The notes below the pieces were generated by a model that was given only the letters and a program-made list of their open reading frames with translations, was not told the DNA's origin and searched no databases. The position numbers and the translations under genes were made by a program. From assembly GCA_937870585.1 (NCBI GenBank), contig CALMZE010000209.1, positions 1 to 63,699 on the forward strand: a stretch of DNA of 63,699 nucleotides, written 5' to 3'. Below are positions 1 to 9,170 of this stretch, piece by piece (the first letter of the stretch is position 1; the number at the start of each line of letters is the position of its first letter). This DNA is from an uncultured Sphingomonadales bacterium (GTDB lineage Bacteria > Pseudomonadota > Alphaproteobacteria > Sphingomonadales > Sphingomonadaceae).

Positions 1-2926
1 GACCATAGCCCTTGCGCAGCACGACCGTGAACACCGGCACCTTCAGGCTGGCCGCTATAATGAACATGCGCGAGCCATGGCGGACAGGCGCGCTCTTTTC
101 TGCCTCCGGGCCGACCATGAAGCCCGGCGTGTCGCACAGCGAGACGATGGGGAAGCCAAACGAATCGCACAATTGCATGAAACGCGCCGCCTTGTCCGCG
201 CCCTCCGAATCGATGGCGCCGGACAAAATCTGATTATCATTCGCCATCAGCCCGACCGGACGGCCATCAATCCGCATCAGTCCGGTGATCATGCCCGGTG
301 CAAAGCCGCCGCGCAGCTCCACGAAACTGCCGGTATCGGCCAGAAGCGTGATCGCGCGCCGAACATCGAACACGCGCAGGCGGTTCTCAGGGATGACACG
401 GCGGAGCAGGCGCTGATCGGCATGATCCGCCTTATTGAGCCGCCCCTGAAAAAAGGAGAGCAGATGCTTGGCGTGCGCAGTCGCTTCGGCCTCGCTCTCC
501 ACCAGAATGTCGATCACGCCATTGCCCCATTGCACATCTGACGGACCAACCTCTTCCGGCGTGAACACACCAAGGCCGCCGCCTTCGATCATCGCCGGGC
601 CGCCCATGCCGATGTTCGAATCGCGGGTGGCAATGGTGATGTCGCAACTACCAAAGAAGACCGCATTGCCCGCAAAACAGCGCCCGGCTGCAATCGCGAT
701 GCGCGGGACATGGCCGGAGAGCCCCGCCAGCCGCGCGAAGCTCGGTGTATCAAGCCCAGACACGCCCGGCTTGTCCACATCGCCCGGCCGCCCGCCCCCG
801 CCTTCGACATAAAAGACCACCGGCAGCGTCTGTTTGTGCGCCAGATCGAGCAGCCGGTCGGTCTTCAGATGGTTGAAATAGCCCTGCGTGCCCGCAAGCA
901 CGGTATAATCATAGGACATGCCGACAATGGACGCCGCATCCGGCCCGAACTCCGCAGCGTTGACTGTTCCCGTGCCGCCCACCAGCCCGTCAGCAGGCGT
1001 GCGCGCCATCAAATCATCGATCGAGCGACGGCGCTGCTGCGCGGCAATGGTCAGTGCGCCATATTCGTTGAAGCTGTTGGCATCGAATAGATCATCCAGA
1101 TTCTCGCGCGCGGTGCGGTGCCCGGTCTTGCGACGGCGCGCGACAGCATCGGGACGGTTGGCATCGAGCGTGAGCGCATGGCGGGCGATGACTTCGGCGA
1201 GATCGGCGCGCGGCACATCCAGATCGATCTCGGTTGCGTCCGCCTCGCTCACCTTCGCCACATCGGCGGGTTCGAGGAAGGCGACCGCCTCACCATCAGC
1301 GAGCACCACGCCGGGCTTCACCAGAATGTCTCGCACCACGCCCGACTGCGTCGCCTTGATGGCGTGCTGCATCTTGAGCGCTTCAACCAGCCCGACTTCC
1401 TGCCCGGCATGAACCGTGTCTCCCACTGCAATCGAGAGCGAGACGAGCACACCATTGAGCGGCGCTTCCAGCGCGGTCATCCCCGCAGGCACCACCCGCG
1501 CGTGGGCCGCCGGGGCGTGCGCCTGCGTCATGAAATGACGGACAGGGACGGCAGGCGAGGCCAGCAGATCGGGCAGAACGCGCTCAAACCAGCGCGTATC
1601 AGCGCGACCGTCAAGCAATTCAGGCCGCGCCAGCATGGCGGCGAGCAGATCAAGATTGGTGCCCGCACCTTCCACGCGGAAATCGGACAAGGCCCGCAGC
1701 GCGCGGATTCGTGCGGCCTCTGCGTCTCCTGCATGGACGATCAGTTTGGCGAGCAGCGAATCGAAGCGCGGATTGACGGCGTAACCCGCATAGCCAAAGC
1801 CATCGACGCGCACGCCGGGACCGCTCGGCGGCTCATAGGCCGACAGCGTACCGCCCGAAGACAGGATGCTGCCATCCGGCCCGACCGTTTCCGCATTCAC
1901 GCGCAGCTGGATGGCTGTGCCGCGCGCGGCAGGGGCCATCTCTAGCCCGAGATCAGCGAGCGCCGCGCCGCCCGCAATCCGCAGCGCCGCCTGCACCAGA
2001 TCAACGCCACGCACCGCCTCTGTAATGGTATGCTCCACCTGAAGGCGGGGATTGACCTCAATGAACGCAAACGCGGTGTCTCCTGCCGGATCGGCGTCCG
2101 CATCAACCAGAAATTCGACCGTGGCGAGCCCGCGATAGGGCGTAGAGCGCATCAGGCGCAGCGCTGCTGCCTCGATCCGGTCCCGCAAGGCGGGGTCCAG
2201 CGCCGGGGCAGGTGCAATCTCGATGATCTTCTGGTTGCGCCGCTGCACCGAGCATTCGCGCTCGCCCAGTGCCACCACGCCGCCTTGCCCATCGGCCACA
2301 ATCTGCACTTCAATATGCCGCGCATGAGCGATGTATCGTTCGATCAGGACATCAGCCTCACCAAAGGCGAGCATCATTTCGGTGCGGCACGCGTCGATCG
2401 CTGCCGCAAGATCCTCACCCGGTTGCACCAGCCGGATGCCGCGCCCGCCGCCGCCGGCCAGGCCCTTCACCATCACTGCGCATCCTGAATCGAGTAGCGC
2501 TTGGCCTGCCACTGCATCACCGGAATCACTGCCGTCCAGCACCGGCACGCCTGCCCCGCGCGCCAGTTGCTTGGCGGATAATTTGTTGCCGAACCGCGCC
2601 AGTGCCTCTGCATCCGGGCCGACAAAAATCAGCCCGGCACGTGCGCATTGCTCTGTAAAGGCTGCATTTTCACTGAGGAAACCATAGCCCGGATGGATCG
2701 CATCGCATCCGCTGGACTGTGCTGCCGCGATGATGGCTGACCCATCCAGATAAGCAGCAGGCCCCGATCCGGCGATCTCCACGGCTTCATCCCCGGCGCG
2801 GGCATGGAGCGAGAGCGCATCATCGGCGGAATGAATGGCGGCGGTCGCAATGCCGAGCTCACCCGCTGCGCGGGCAATGCGGATGGCGATTTCGCCGCGA
2901 TTTGCGATCAACAGTTTCCGGATCAT
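1..2926 (-). CDS. Biotin-dependent acyl-CoA carboxylase, single-chain BC-BCCP-CT (3' end outside window)
   Basis: About 975 codons are present and the reading frame runs off the window start. The N-terminus MIRKLLIANRGEIAIR is the ATP-grasp biotin carboxylase start (residues 1 to about 450). A biotinyl motif EALKMQH follows, with the lysine near residue 518; the usual motif is EAMKM. A carboxyltransferase half begins near residue 580 and includes GGGGRPGD and CDTPGFMVGP stretches. One chain thus carries carboxylase, biotin carrier and carboxyltransferase, as in the roughly 1,100-residue acyl-CoA carboxylase-family proteins of sphingomonads, often misnamed carbamoyl-phosphate synthase. It is the last gene of the liu-type operon in this window, 69 bases after the GMC gene. 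Substrate unknown. Confidence 0.85.
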   Translation of the reverse strand, partial: MIRKLLIANRGEIAIRIARAAGELGIATAAIHSADDALSLHARAGDEAVEIAGSGPAAYLDGSAIIAAAQSSGCDAIHPGYGFLSENAAFTEQCARAGLIFVGPDAEALARFGNKLSAKQLARGAGVPVLDGSDSGDAVAGQALLDSGCAVMVKGLAGGGGRGIRLVQPGEDLAAAIDACRTEMMLAFGEADVLIERYIAHARHIEVQIVADGQGGVVALGERECSVQRRNQKIIEIAPAPALDPALRDRIEAAALRLMRSTPYRGLATVEFLVDADADPAGDTAFAFIEVNPRLQVEHTITEAVRGVDLVQAALRIAGGAALADLGLEMAPAARGTAIQLRVNAETVGPDGSILSSGGTLSAYEPPSGPGVRVDGFGYAGYAVNPRFDSLLAKLIVHAGDAEAARIRALRALSDFRVEGAGTNLDLLAAMLARPELLDGRADTRWFERVLPDLLASPAVPVRHFMTQAHAPAAHARVVPAGMTALEAPLNGVLVSLSIAVGDTVHAGQEVGLVEALKMQHAIKATQSGVVRDILVKPGVVLADGEAVAFLEPADVAKVSEADATEIDLDVPRADLAEVIARHALTLDANRPDAVARRRKTGHRTARENLDDLFDANSFNEYGALTIAAQQRRRSIDDLMARTPADGLVGGTGTVNAAEFGPDAASIVGMSYDYTVLAGTQGYFNHLKTDRLLDLAHKQTLPVVFYVEGGGGRPGDVDKPGVSGLDTPSFARLAGLSGHVPRIAIAAGRCFAGNAVFFGSCDITIATRDSNIGMGGPAMIEGGGLGVFTPEEVGPSDVQWGNGVIDILVESEAEATAHAKHLLSFFQGRLNKADHADQRLLRRVIPENRLRVFDVRRAITLLADTGSFVELRGGFAPGMITGLMRIDGRPVGLMANDNQILSGAIDSEGADKAARFMQLCDSFGFPIVSLCDTPGFMVGPEAEKSAPVRHGSRMFIIAASLKVPVFTVVLRKGYG

Positions 2927-2995
2927 CCTGCCCCCTTGTCTTGTCAGACATGACTAACCGCTTCACCCGATTCGGCAAGGGGGTGTGGAGGCCCG

Positions 2996-4645
2996 TCAGG
3001 CCGCGACGGGCACCTCTTCGGGCGGGAGCATCGCACAGCCCCGGATCACGTCTGAAATCTTCTCTGCAATCATGATAGTGGGCGCATTGGTGTTGCCGCC
3101 GATCAGGGTCGGCATCACCGAGGCATCGACCACGCGCAGCCCCTCCAGCCCGATGACGCGCATCTGATCATCCACAACCGCCATCGGATCGGACGGGCTC
3201 CCCATCTTGCAGGTGCCAACCGGGTGATAAATGGTTTCGCCCTTGGCGCGGATGAAGGCGTCAATCTCCTCATCGCTCTGCACATCTGGCCCCGGCGCAA
3301 GCTCCTCTCCGCGATAGGGCGCAAACGCCTCTTGCGCGATCACATCGCGCGCCATGCGCAGCCCATCCCGCACCGAGCGCAAATCCTCCGCCGTGGACAG
3401 AAAGTTTGTGAGGATTTTGGGATCATCATAGGGCTCCGCCGAAGCCAACGACACCGTTCCCCGGCTTTCGGGCCGCAACTGGCAGACATGGAGCGTGAAG
3501 CCGTCCTGCGTCATCTTCTGCTTGCCATGATCCTGCATGATCGCGAGCACGAAATGGAGTTGCAGATCGGGCCGGTCGAGATCGGGGCGCGACTTGAGGA
3601 AGGCCCCCGCTTCCAGCCCGTTCTGGCGACCTGAGCCCTTGCCCGTGAAGCTATATTGCATCCCCATCAGCAGCCCGCGCCAGCCGCCGACCTCGCTGAA
3701 CAGAGATAAGGGCTTGGTACAGGCCCAGTTGAGCGTGACATCCAGATGATCCTGCAAATTCTGGCCCACGCCCTTGCGTTCATGCACCGCCTTGATGCCA
3801 TGCGCGGCCAGCATCTCCGGATCGCCAATGCCGGAGAGTTGCAGGATTTGCGGAGACTGGAACGCACCGGCACACAGCAGCACTTCGCGGTTGGCGCGTG
3901 CCGTCTGCACCGCCTTGCCCTTGCCCAGACTATATTCAACGCCGGTGGCGCGGCCGTTTTCGACCAGGATACGGTGCGTCCGCGCGTTGGTGATGATGGT
4001 CAGGTTGCGCCGCGTCTTGGCGACCGGCTTCAGATAGGCGCGCGCTGCGCTCCAGCGCTCGCCATCGCGGATCGTCATCTGGTAGCGGCCAAAGCCTTCC
4101 TGATCCTGCCCGTTGAAATCGTTCGTCGTCTTGTAGCCCGCCTGAGCACCCGCCTCGACCACGGCCGAATAGAGCGGGTGCGTCGAGCGCTCGCCCCAGC
4201 TGACAGTGAGCGGCCCGTCTCCGCCATGATAGGCGTTGGCCCCATCCTGAAAAGCCTCGGCGCGTTTGAAATAGGGCAGCACATCGGCATAGGACCAGCC
4301 TTGCAGGCCCATTTGCCGCCACTGATCATAATCGCGCGCATGGCCGCGAATATAGATCATGCCGTTAATGGCCGAAGACCCGCCCAGCCCGCGCCCGCGC
4401 GGGTGCCACAAGCGACGATTGTTCATGTACGGCTCGGCTTCGCTCCAAAAGCCCCAATTATACGCGCTCTTTTCCTTGATCAGCTGCCCGGCGCCCAACG
4501 GCATCCGCACCAGCACCGATGTGTTGGCTCCGCCTGCTTCGAGCAGCAAGACAGAGACATCCGCATCCTCGGTCAGCCGCGCCGCCAGCACAGATCCCGC
4601 GCTGCCGCCACCGATGATGATATAGTCAAATGCTGTCTCTGCCAT
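2996..4645 (-). CDS. GMC-family FAD oxidoreductase (choline dehydrogenase-like)
   Basis: This is a 549-residue flavoprotein of usual GMC length. The N-terminal dinucleotide fold FDYIIIGGGSAGSVLAARL binds FAD, the GMC signature GRGLGGSSAINGMIYIRG lies near residue 85, and the C-terminal HPVGTCKMG carries the active-site histidine. GMC dehydrogenases oxidise alcohols to aldehydes. There is no signal peptide, so it is cytoplasmic. It lies 74 bases downstream of the CoA-ester lyase gene and probably belongs to the same transcript. In this operon an alcohol such as an isoprenoid or branched-chain alcohol is a plausible substrate, but the sequence does not show which. Confidence 0.85.
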   Translation of the reverse strand: MAETAFDYIIIGGGSAGSVLAARLTEDADVSVLLLEAGGANTSVLVRMPLGAGQLIKEKSAYNWGFWSEAEPYMNNRRLWHPRGRGLGGSSAINGMIYIRGHARDYDQWRQMGLQGWSYADVLPYFKRAEAFQDGANAYHGGDGPLTVSWGERSTHPLYSAVVEAGAQAGYKTTNDFNGQDQEGFGRYQMTIRDGERWSAARAYLKPVAKTRRNLTIITNARTHRILVENGRATGVEYSLGKGKAVQTARANREVLLCAGAFQSPQILQLSGIGDPEMLAAHGIKAVHERKGVGQNLQDHLDVTLNWACTKPLSLFSEVGGWRGLLMGMQYSFTGKGSGRQNGLEAGAFLKSRPDLDRPDLQLHFVLAIMQDHGKQKMTQDGFTLHVCQLRPESRGTVSLASAEPYDDPKILTNFLSTAEDLRSVRDGLRMARDVIAQEAFAPYRGEELAPGPDVQSDEEIDAFIRAKGETIYHPVGTCKMGSPSDPMAVVDDQMRVIGLEGLRVVDASVMPTLIGGNTNAPTIMIAEKISDVIRGCAMLPPEEVPVAA

Positions 4646-4719
4646 GCCGCCTGTCCGTCAATTGCCTTACTGACAGCCTTGTCACCAACTTGCCGCACAA
4701 GGCAAGCGCTATGATGGCG

Positions 4720-5556
4720 CTACAGCCCGGCGAGATCGACGATCTTGTGCGCCTGCTTGAGGTGCGGCGCGTCGATCATCTTGCCATCGAGTTGCAGCAC
4801 CCCCGCGCCGGGATTGGCGGCAAAGGCCGCAATCACCGCCTGGGCATGGTCAATTTCGGCCTCGCTCGGTGTGAAGGCCGCATTGATGACGGCCACCTGC
4901 GCCGGATGGATCGCCATCATGCCGGTAAATCCATCGCGCCGCCCGCGCGCGGCATAGGCCGCGAGCCCCGCTTCATCACGAAAATCGGGATAGACCGTTT
5001 CGATGGCCGCCACGCCCGCCTTGTGCGCGCCAAACAATGTCAGGCTGCGCGCGAGTTCGATGGGGGCCGTATAGCGGCCATCCGCCTCACGCGCGGCACT
5101 CGCACCGATAGCCGCAGGCAGATCTTCCGCGCCCCAGCTCAGCCCCAGCAGATGCGCGGCGCGGCTGGCATAGCTGCTCAGTTCGAACATCGCGCCGGGC
5201 GTTTCGGTGGCGATGGGAAGGATGGGAATGTCAGCGCCCGCCATCAGCGCACGCAGGGCATCCACAGAGGCCGCACCTTCGGCCTTGGGCAGCATGATCC
5301 CATCAGGCAGGCCAGGCAGCACGGCGGCCAGATCGTCCGCCGTCATCCCGGAATCGAGCGGATTGACGCGCACCAGCACGGCACAGCTGCGCGGCGCGCC
5401 CAGAAAGGCCGCAATCGCCGCCCGCCCCGCTGCCTTGTTGGCCGCAGACACCGAATCTTCGAGATCAAGGATGATCGCATCCGCCCCCGTCGCCACTGCT
5501 TTGGTGAAACGTTCAGGCCGGTCAGCGGGCACAAACAGCAGCGAACGCAGCCTCAT
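4720..5556 (-). CDS. HpcH/HpaI aldolase / citrate lyase-type CoA-ester lyase
   Basis: I start this 278-residue protein at MRLRSLLFVPADRPERF (5556), the conserved family N-terminus; the frame continues 19 codons upstream but without family similarity. DAIILDLEDSV supplies the metal and CoA-site acidic residues, followed by LPIATETPGAM and GLSWGAEDLPAAIG. Relatives (CitE, malyl-CoA, citramalyl-CoA and beta-methylmalyl-CoA lyases) split or join acyl-CoA and a 2-oxo acid in a Mg-dependent reaction. It follows liuD and precedes the GMC gene. A role in cleaving a hydroxyacyl-CoA made by the neighbouring carboxylases is inference. Confidence 0.85.
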   Translation of the reverse strand: MRLRSLLFVPADRPERFTKAVATGADAIILDLEDSVSAANKAAGRAAIAAFLGAPRSCAVLVRVNPLDSGMTADDLAAVLPGLPDGIMLPKAEGAASVDALRALMAGADIPILPIATETPGAMFELSSYASRAAHLLGLSWGAEDLPAAIGASAAREADGRYTAPIELARSLTLFGAHKAGVAAIETVYPDFRDEAGLAAYAARGRRDGFTGMMAIHPAQVAVINAAFTPSEAEIDHAQAVIAAFAANPGAGVLQLDGKMIDAPHLKQAHKIVDLAGL

Positions 5557-5638
5557 GCCGCGGTCCTTCGCGCTAGTGGCGGGTTTGAGCCCCCGTTTAC
5601 AGAAATCTGCCACGCGTCAAGTTGTAGTCCGGCCAAGC

Positions 5639-7558
5639 TTAGTCCTCCTTGTCCGCAATCCGCGCCAGCAACGCCTCCACCTGCACCTGCGCACCCGCTG
5701 CGGCGTTGAGCTCCGCCACCACGCCATCAAATGGCGCGATGAGCGTGTGCTCCATCTTCATCGCTTCCAGCGTGAGGAGTTTCTGCCCCTTGGTGACGGC
5801 CTCGCCTGCGGAGACCATCACGGCGATGATGCGCCCCGGCATGGGGGAGAGGATGGCACCGTCTGAGGCGGAACCGCTATGGGAACCGTCTGTCCGGTCG
5901 AGTTCAAACAAGTGCGGCCAGCCACGTTCCACAAGAATCGCGCCATCTTTGAAAAGGAAATTCAGCGATCCGGCACCGAGACTAGGACCATCCGCCCTGC
6001 CCGTGACTGTCTTGCCATCGAGACGCATCCTGATTGACTTATCTGCACGGGCGTTGAGACGCAGCCCCATAATGTCGCGCCAAGGATTCCCTTCAGCCTC
6101 TTCTCCCTGAGGGTCAAATGCCCATCGGCTGCCGCCCCCCTGCTCGAAAATGTGAAGGGACGCTGTGTCGATGAGTTCCGAACTCGCCTCTTGGCTTCTC
6201 AGCAGATCGTCTCCGTGATGCGCGATGAAGCTTGTATCGACATCTCCTGATGCGAACCACGGATGGCGGAGAAGTTCCGCGAGAAATCCGGCATTGTTGC
6301 GAACAGGCCATGTCAGGACACTATCGCACGAGAAAGCCAAGCGATCCCGCGCGTCATTTCGATCTGCGCCCTTGCAGATGATCTTGGCAATCATTGGATC
6401 ATAATGAGGGGAAATTTCCGACCCTTCACCGACTCCGGTGTCAATGCGCGCTATTTGATCATCAAGGTCGAATTCAGACAATATGCCGGTGCTTGGCAAA
6501 AAGCCCGTTCGCGGATCCTCCGCATAGAGCCGCGCTTCCATCGCCCAGCCGTTGATGCTGAGCTCATCCTGCTTTTTGGGCAGAGCCTCGCCCGACGCCA
6601 CGCGCAGCTGCCATTCGACTAGATCAACCCCGGTGATCTCTTCCGTCACCGGATGCTCGACCTGCAGCCGCGTGTTCATTTCCATGAACCAGATGCGATC
6701 CGCGCGCAGGCCTTCGCTCGCGTCGGCAATGAACTCGATCGTGCCCGCGCCGACATAATCGACCGCTTGCGCCGCCTTCACCGCCGCCGCGCAGAGCGCC
6801 TCGCGCGTCGCTTCGTCCATGCCCGGCGCGGGGGCTTCCTCGATCACCTTCTGGTGCCGCCGTTGCAGCGAGCAATCGCGTTCAAACAGGTGGACGATGT
6901 TGCCGTGGGTGTCGCCAAACACCTGCACCTCTATGTGACGAGGCCGCTGGATATATTTCTCGATCAGCACATGCGCGTTGCCAAAGCTGGAAGCCGCCTC
7001 GCGCTGGCAGGAGGTGAGCGAGTCGGCGAGGTCTGCCGCCGCATCCACTTTCCGCATCCCCTTGCCGCCGCCCCCCGCAACCGCCTTGATCAGTACGGGA
7101 TAACCGATCTTCTCCGCCTCTGTGGCAAGGAAGGCCGGGTCTTGGTTCTCGCCCATATAGCCCGGCGTCACCGGCACGCCTGCGGCGGCCATCAGCGTCT
7201 TGGCAGCATCCTTCAGGCCCATCGCGGTGATGCTGGCGGGACGCGGCCCGACCCAGATCAGGCCTGCGTCGATCACGGCCTGCGCGAACTCCGCATTTTC
7301 AGAGAGGAAGCCATAGCCGGGATGGATCGCCTCCGCTCGGCAAGCCTTGGCCGCCGCGATGATCTTCTCCCCCACCAGGTAGCTCTCGCGCGCCGGGCTC
7401 GGACCAATATGCACCGCCTCATCGGCTTGGCGCACATGCAGCGCCTTGGCGTCGGCATCAGAATAAACCGCGACGGTGCGAATGCCCATCGCCCGCGCGG
7501 TGCGAATGATGCGGCAGGCGATCTCGCCACGATTGGCGATGAGGAGAGATTGGATCAT
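5639..7558 (-). CDS. liuD: Methylcrotonyl/acyl-CoA carboxylase alpha subunit (biotin carboxylase plus biotin carrier)
   Basis: The protein has 639 residues from ATG 7558, which is preceded by AGAGGAAACACC on the minus strand; a further 15 in-frame codons upstream lie in repeat sequence and are not used. It begins MIQSLLIANRGEIACRI, has a biotin carboxylase domain to about residue 450, a linker domain, and a C-terminal biotinyl domain with EAMKMEH (lysine near residue 601). Length and order match LiuD/MccA and geranyl-CoA carboxylase AtuF. It pairs with the beta subunit at 9171-10766, from which it is separated by a hypothetical gene and a repeat/nuclease insertion. Methylcrotonyl-CoA is the likely substrate given liuA; geranyl-CoA cannot be excluded. 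Confidence 0.85.
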   Translation of the reverse strand: MIQSLLIANRGEIACRIIRTARAMGIRTVAVYSDADAKALHVRQADEAVHIGPSPARESYLVGEKIIAAAKACRAEAIHPGYGFLSENAEFAQAVIDAGLIWVGPRPASITAMGLKDAAKTLMAAAGVPVTPGYMGENQDPAFLATEAEKIGYPVLIKAVAGGGGKGMRKVDAAADLADSLTSCQREAASSFGNAHVLIEKYIQRPRHIEVQVFGDTHGNIVHLFERDCSLQRRHQKVIEEAPAPGMDEATREALCAAAVKAAQAVDYVGAGTIEFIADASEGLRADRIWFMEMNTRLQVEHPVTEEITGVDLVEWQLRVASGEALPKKQDELSINGWAMEARLYAEDPRTGFLPSTGILSEFDLDDQIARIDTGVGEGSEISPHYDPMIAKIICKGADRNDARDRLAFSCDSVLTWPVRNNAGFLAELLRHPWFASGDVDTSFIAHHGDDLLRSQEASSELIDTASLHIFEQGGGSRWAFDPQGEEAEGNPWRDIMGLRLNARADKSIRMRLDGKTVTGRADGPSLGAGSLNFLFKDGAILVERGWPHLFELDRTDGSHSGSASDGAILSPMPGRIIAVMVSAGEAVTKGQKLLTLEAMKMEHTLIAPFDGVVAELNAAAGAQVQVEALLARIADKED

Positions 7559-7575
7559 TGGTGTTTCCTCTTGGC

Positions 7576-7608
7576 GTCGTCCTGAACTTGTTTCAGGACC
7601 CACGCCTC
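7576..7608. repeat. REP-like palindromic repeat, outer left copy
   Basis: A core reading TCCTGAACTTGTTTCAGGA forms a hairpin. It is repeated in inverted orientation at 8238-8271. It lies just upstream of liuD and is the left outer border of the repeat-flanked GIY-YIG block. Confidence 0.75.
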
Positions 7609-7651
7609 AATGCTGGTGCAAGTCTGGATAGTTCCAATCTCGCTCAAACTT

Positions 7652-7687
7652 CGAGGCATGGATGCTGAAACAAGTTCAGCATGACGA
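7652..7687. repeat. REP-like palindromic repeat, inner left copy
   Basis: The core ATGCTGAAACAAGTTCAGCAT forms a hairpin; the whole unit is present in inverted orientation at 8064-8100 with nearly the same flanks. It ends 24 bases before the GIY-YIG start codon. Confidence 0.75.
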
Positions 7688-7710
7688 GTGTGCGTGATAG
7701 AATGTCGCAA

Positions 7711-8028
7711 ATGTCCAGCCGACAGCCCTGCGTCTATATCCTTGCCAGCCAGAAGCGGGGCACGACCTATATCGGCGTAACCTCGAATCTTGCGGCGCGG
7801 ATTTACCAGCATCGGATGCGTGCGACGCCGGGTTTCACGTCCCGGCACGGGGTGATCCGGCTTGTTCATGCCGAGGCCTTTGACCGCATGGCTGACGCGA
7901 TTGCCCGTGAGAAACAACTCAAGAACTGGCACCGGCAATGGAAGATCAACCTGATTGAAGCGGGCAACCCGGAGTGGACCGATCTCGGCATCGTTTGGGG
8001 GTTGGTTGAGCGCAAGCCGCGCTTGTAA
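7711..8028 (+). CDS. GIY-YIG domain nuclease-like small protein
   Basis: This 105-residue protein starts at MSSRQPCVYIL. An in-frame ATG three codons upstream (7702) is an alternative. The GIY-YIG core is visible as CVYILASQKRGTTYIG, followed by the conserved arginine (AARIYQH) and glutamate (AIAREKQLKNW), so the single-domain UPF0213/YhbQ-like fold looks complete. It is oriented against the surrounding operon and enclosed by two nested pairs of inverted palindromic repeats, which suggests it came in with them. The cellular role of these small proteins is not established. Confidence 0.85.
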   Translation: MSSRQPCVYILASQKRGTTYIGVTSNLAARIYQHRMRATPGFTSRHGVIRLVHAEAFDRMADAIAREKQLKNWHRQWKINLIEAGNPEWTDLGIVWGLVERKPRL

Positions 8029-8063
8029 CGCTGCACCGTCATCCTGAAAAGTCGCCACCAGCA

Positions 8064-8100
8064 CCTCGTCATGCTGAACTCGTTTCAGCATCCATGCCTC
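8064..8100. repeat. REP-like palindromic repeat, inner right copy
   Basis: Inverted partner of the copy at 7652-7687, differing at about one base in the hairpin core (ATGCTGAACTCGTTTCAGCAT). Together with the two repeats that follow it fills most of the 352-base gap between the GIY-YIG gene and the next gene. Confidence 0.75.
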
Positions 8101-8160
8101 ACCGTCTGTGCCAAGTTTGCACCACCCAGCCCCGCACCACCATGGAGGCGTGATCCAACC

Positions 8161-8190
8161 GTCACCCCGGACTTGATCCGGGGTCCATGC
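8161..8190. repeat. Second type of palindromic repeat
   Basis: CCCCGGACTTGATCCGGGG forms a perfect-arm hairpin. It differs from the flanking repeats in arm sequence but has the same ACTTG-type centre. No gene is seen in the surrounding 8029-8380 gap. Confidence 0.65.
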
Positions 8191-8237
8191 TTCACAGCCT
8201 GAACCAGAGCAGCACCTTCCAGCCCCGCACAGCCACC

Positions 8238-8271
8238 GAGGCATGGGTCCTGAAACAAGTTCAGGACGACG
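8238..8271. repeat. REP-like palindromic repeat, outer right copy
   Basis: TCCTGAAACAAGTTCAGGA is the inverted copy of the unit at 7576-7608, including the GAGGCATGGG-type flank. It forms the right outer border of the repeat-flanked block. Confidence 0.75.
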
Positions 8272-8380
8272 GGAGTGCGCTGAACCAGTGGAACCATATC
8301 CCGTTCCACTGCCCCCCTTCCCCGTTGGGGGAGGATGTCGCAGGCGATTTCGCTGCGCATGGCCATGGGGCGAAACCGGA

Positions 8381-9160
8381 TCATCGGCACGGAAATTTGG
8401 CCTTTATCGGTTCGAGCACTGTCATCAGGCTCGGGTTGAGCCACTTGGTGTCTTTGGCCTGAAGATAATCAGCTACATCTTCGGCCAGTTTGATTGCCTC
8501 GTCCGAAATCCTGTCTGTCGATGCGCCGATAAGTCCGCCACACACCTTCGACTCCTGTGACAGTTTGGCGTGGCCGCTCAACACCAACGATATGAATTCG
8601 TTGGCTGCTTCAGTCTCAGCTTTTGAAGGCTCTATGGGCCAACGCAAAACGCCCATGACAGCAGACCGCGTCCCGTACCCCGTCGGTTCCCATTCGGCAT
8701 AGGTTAGAACCCGTTCAAAAGCAGCGGCGCGTTGCACAAGCCCCTCCCTAGTTTCGATGGGCTGGCTGATTTCGACACCGCTGAAGAGACGAACCGAAAA
8801 ATACACGATGACCGCCGCCACGCCTATTGCGGTAGGTGTCCATCGGACAATTTTCCTAAGAAGCGGGCTTTTCCTGGATTCGCTGTCAATTCTGCCATGC
8901 AGCTCTTCGCGGATGAAGGCATATGTTTCAGCCCATTCCGGATGCATCTGCGCCACTGATGCAAGTTCTTCGGTGATCCCTTGTTTGAGGCGCTCCGGTT
9001 CTTCCCCGGCTTTCAAAGCATTATAGACAAACAGGTTCCTCGCCGAATTGAATGACACTCGAATCTCGGCCTGTGCCTTCAACTCTTCTGTCGTAAGAAA
9101 CCCTTTGAATTGATCCAACTCCATGGCTGCGTTCATCAATGGTGCGTAATCTCTAGCCAT
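8381..9160 (-). CDS. Hypothetical single-pass membrane protein
   Basis: I do not recognise this 259-residue protein. I start it at MARDYAPLMN (9160), ten bases after the liuB stop; an in-frame extension would reach back into liuB. The first 110 residues are charged and probably helical, and one hydrophobic segment (about residues 113-130, PTAIGVAAVIVYFSVRLF) follows a basic stretch. The rest is soluble with no motif I know. Its base use looks less biased than its neighbours, consistent with a later insertion between the carboxylase subunit genes. Confidence 0.65.
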   Translation of the reverse strand: MARDYAPLMNAAMELDQFKGFLTTEELKAQAEIRVSFNSARNLFVYNALKAGEEPERLKQGITEELASVAQMHPEWAETYAFIREELHGRIDSESRKSPLLRKIVRWTPTAIGVAAVIVYFSVRLFSGVEISQPIETREGLVQRAAAFERVLTYAEWEPTGYGTRSAVMGVLRWPIEPSKAETEAANEFISLVLSGHAKLSQESKVCGGLIGASTDRISDEAIKLAEDVADYLQAKDTKWLNPSLMTVLEPIKAKFPCR

Positions 9161-9170
9161 CACATTCCCC

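Noticed and set aside
4630-5709. 359-codon plus-strand frame opposite the CoA-ester lyase
   Set aside because: Antisense shadow; the minus frame carries the HpcH/HpaI motifs.
7576-8271. CRISPR array
   Set aside because: The repeats are palindromes of different types in inverted pairs with irregular spacing, not direct repeats with equal spacers, and no cas gene is present.
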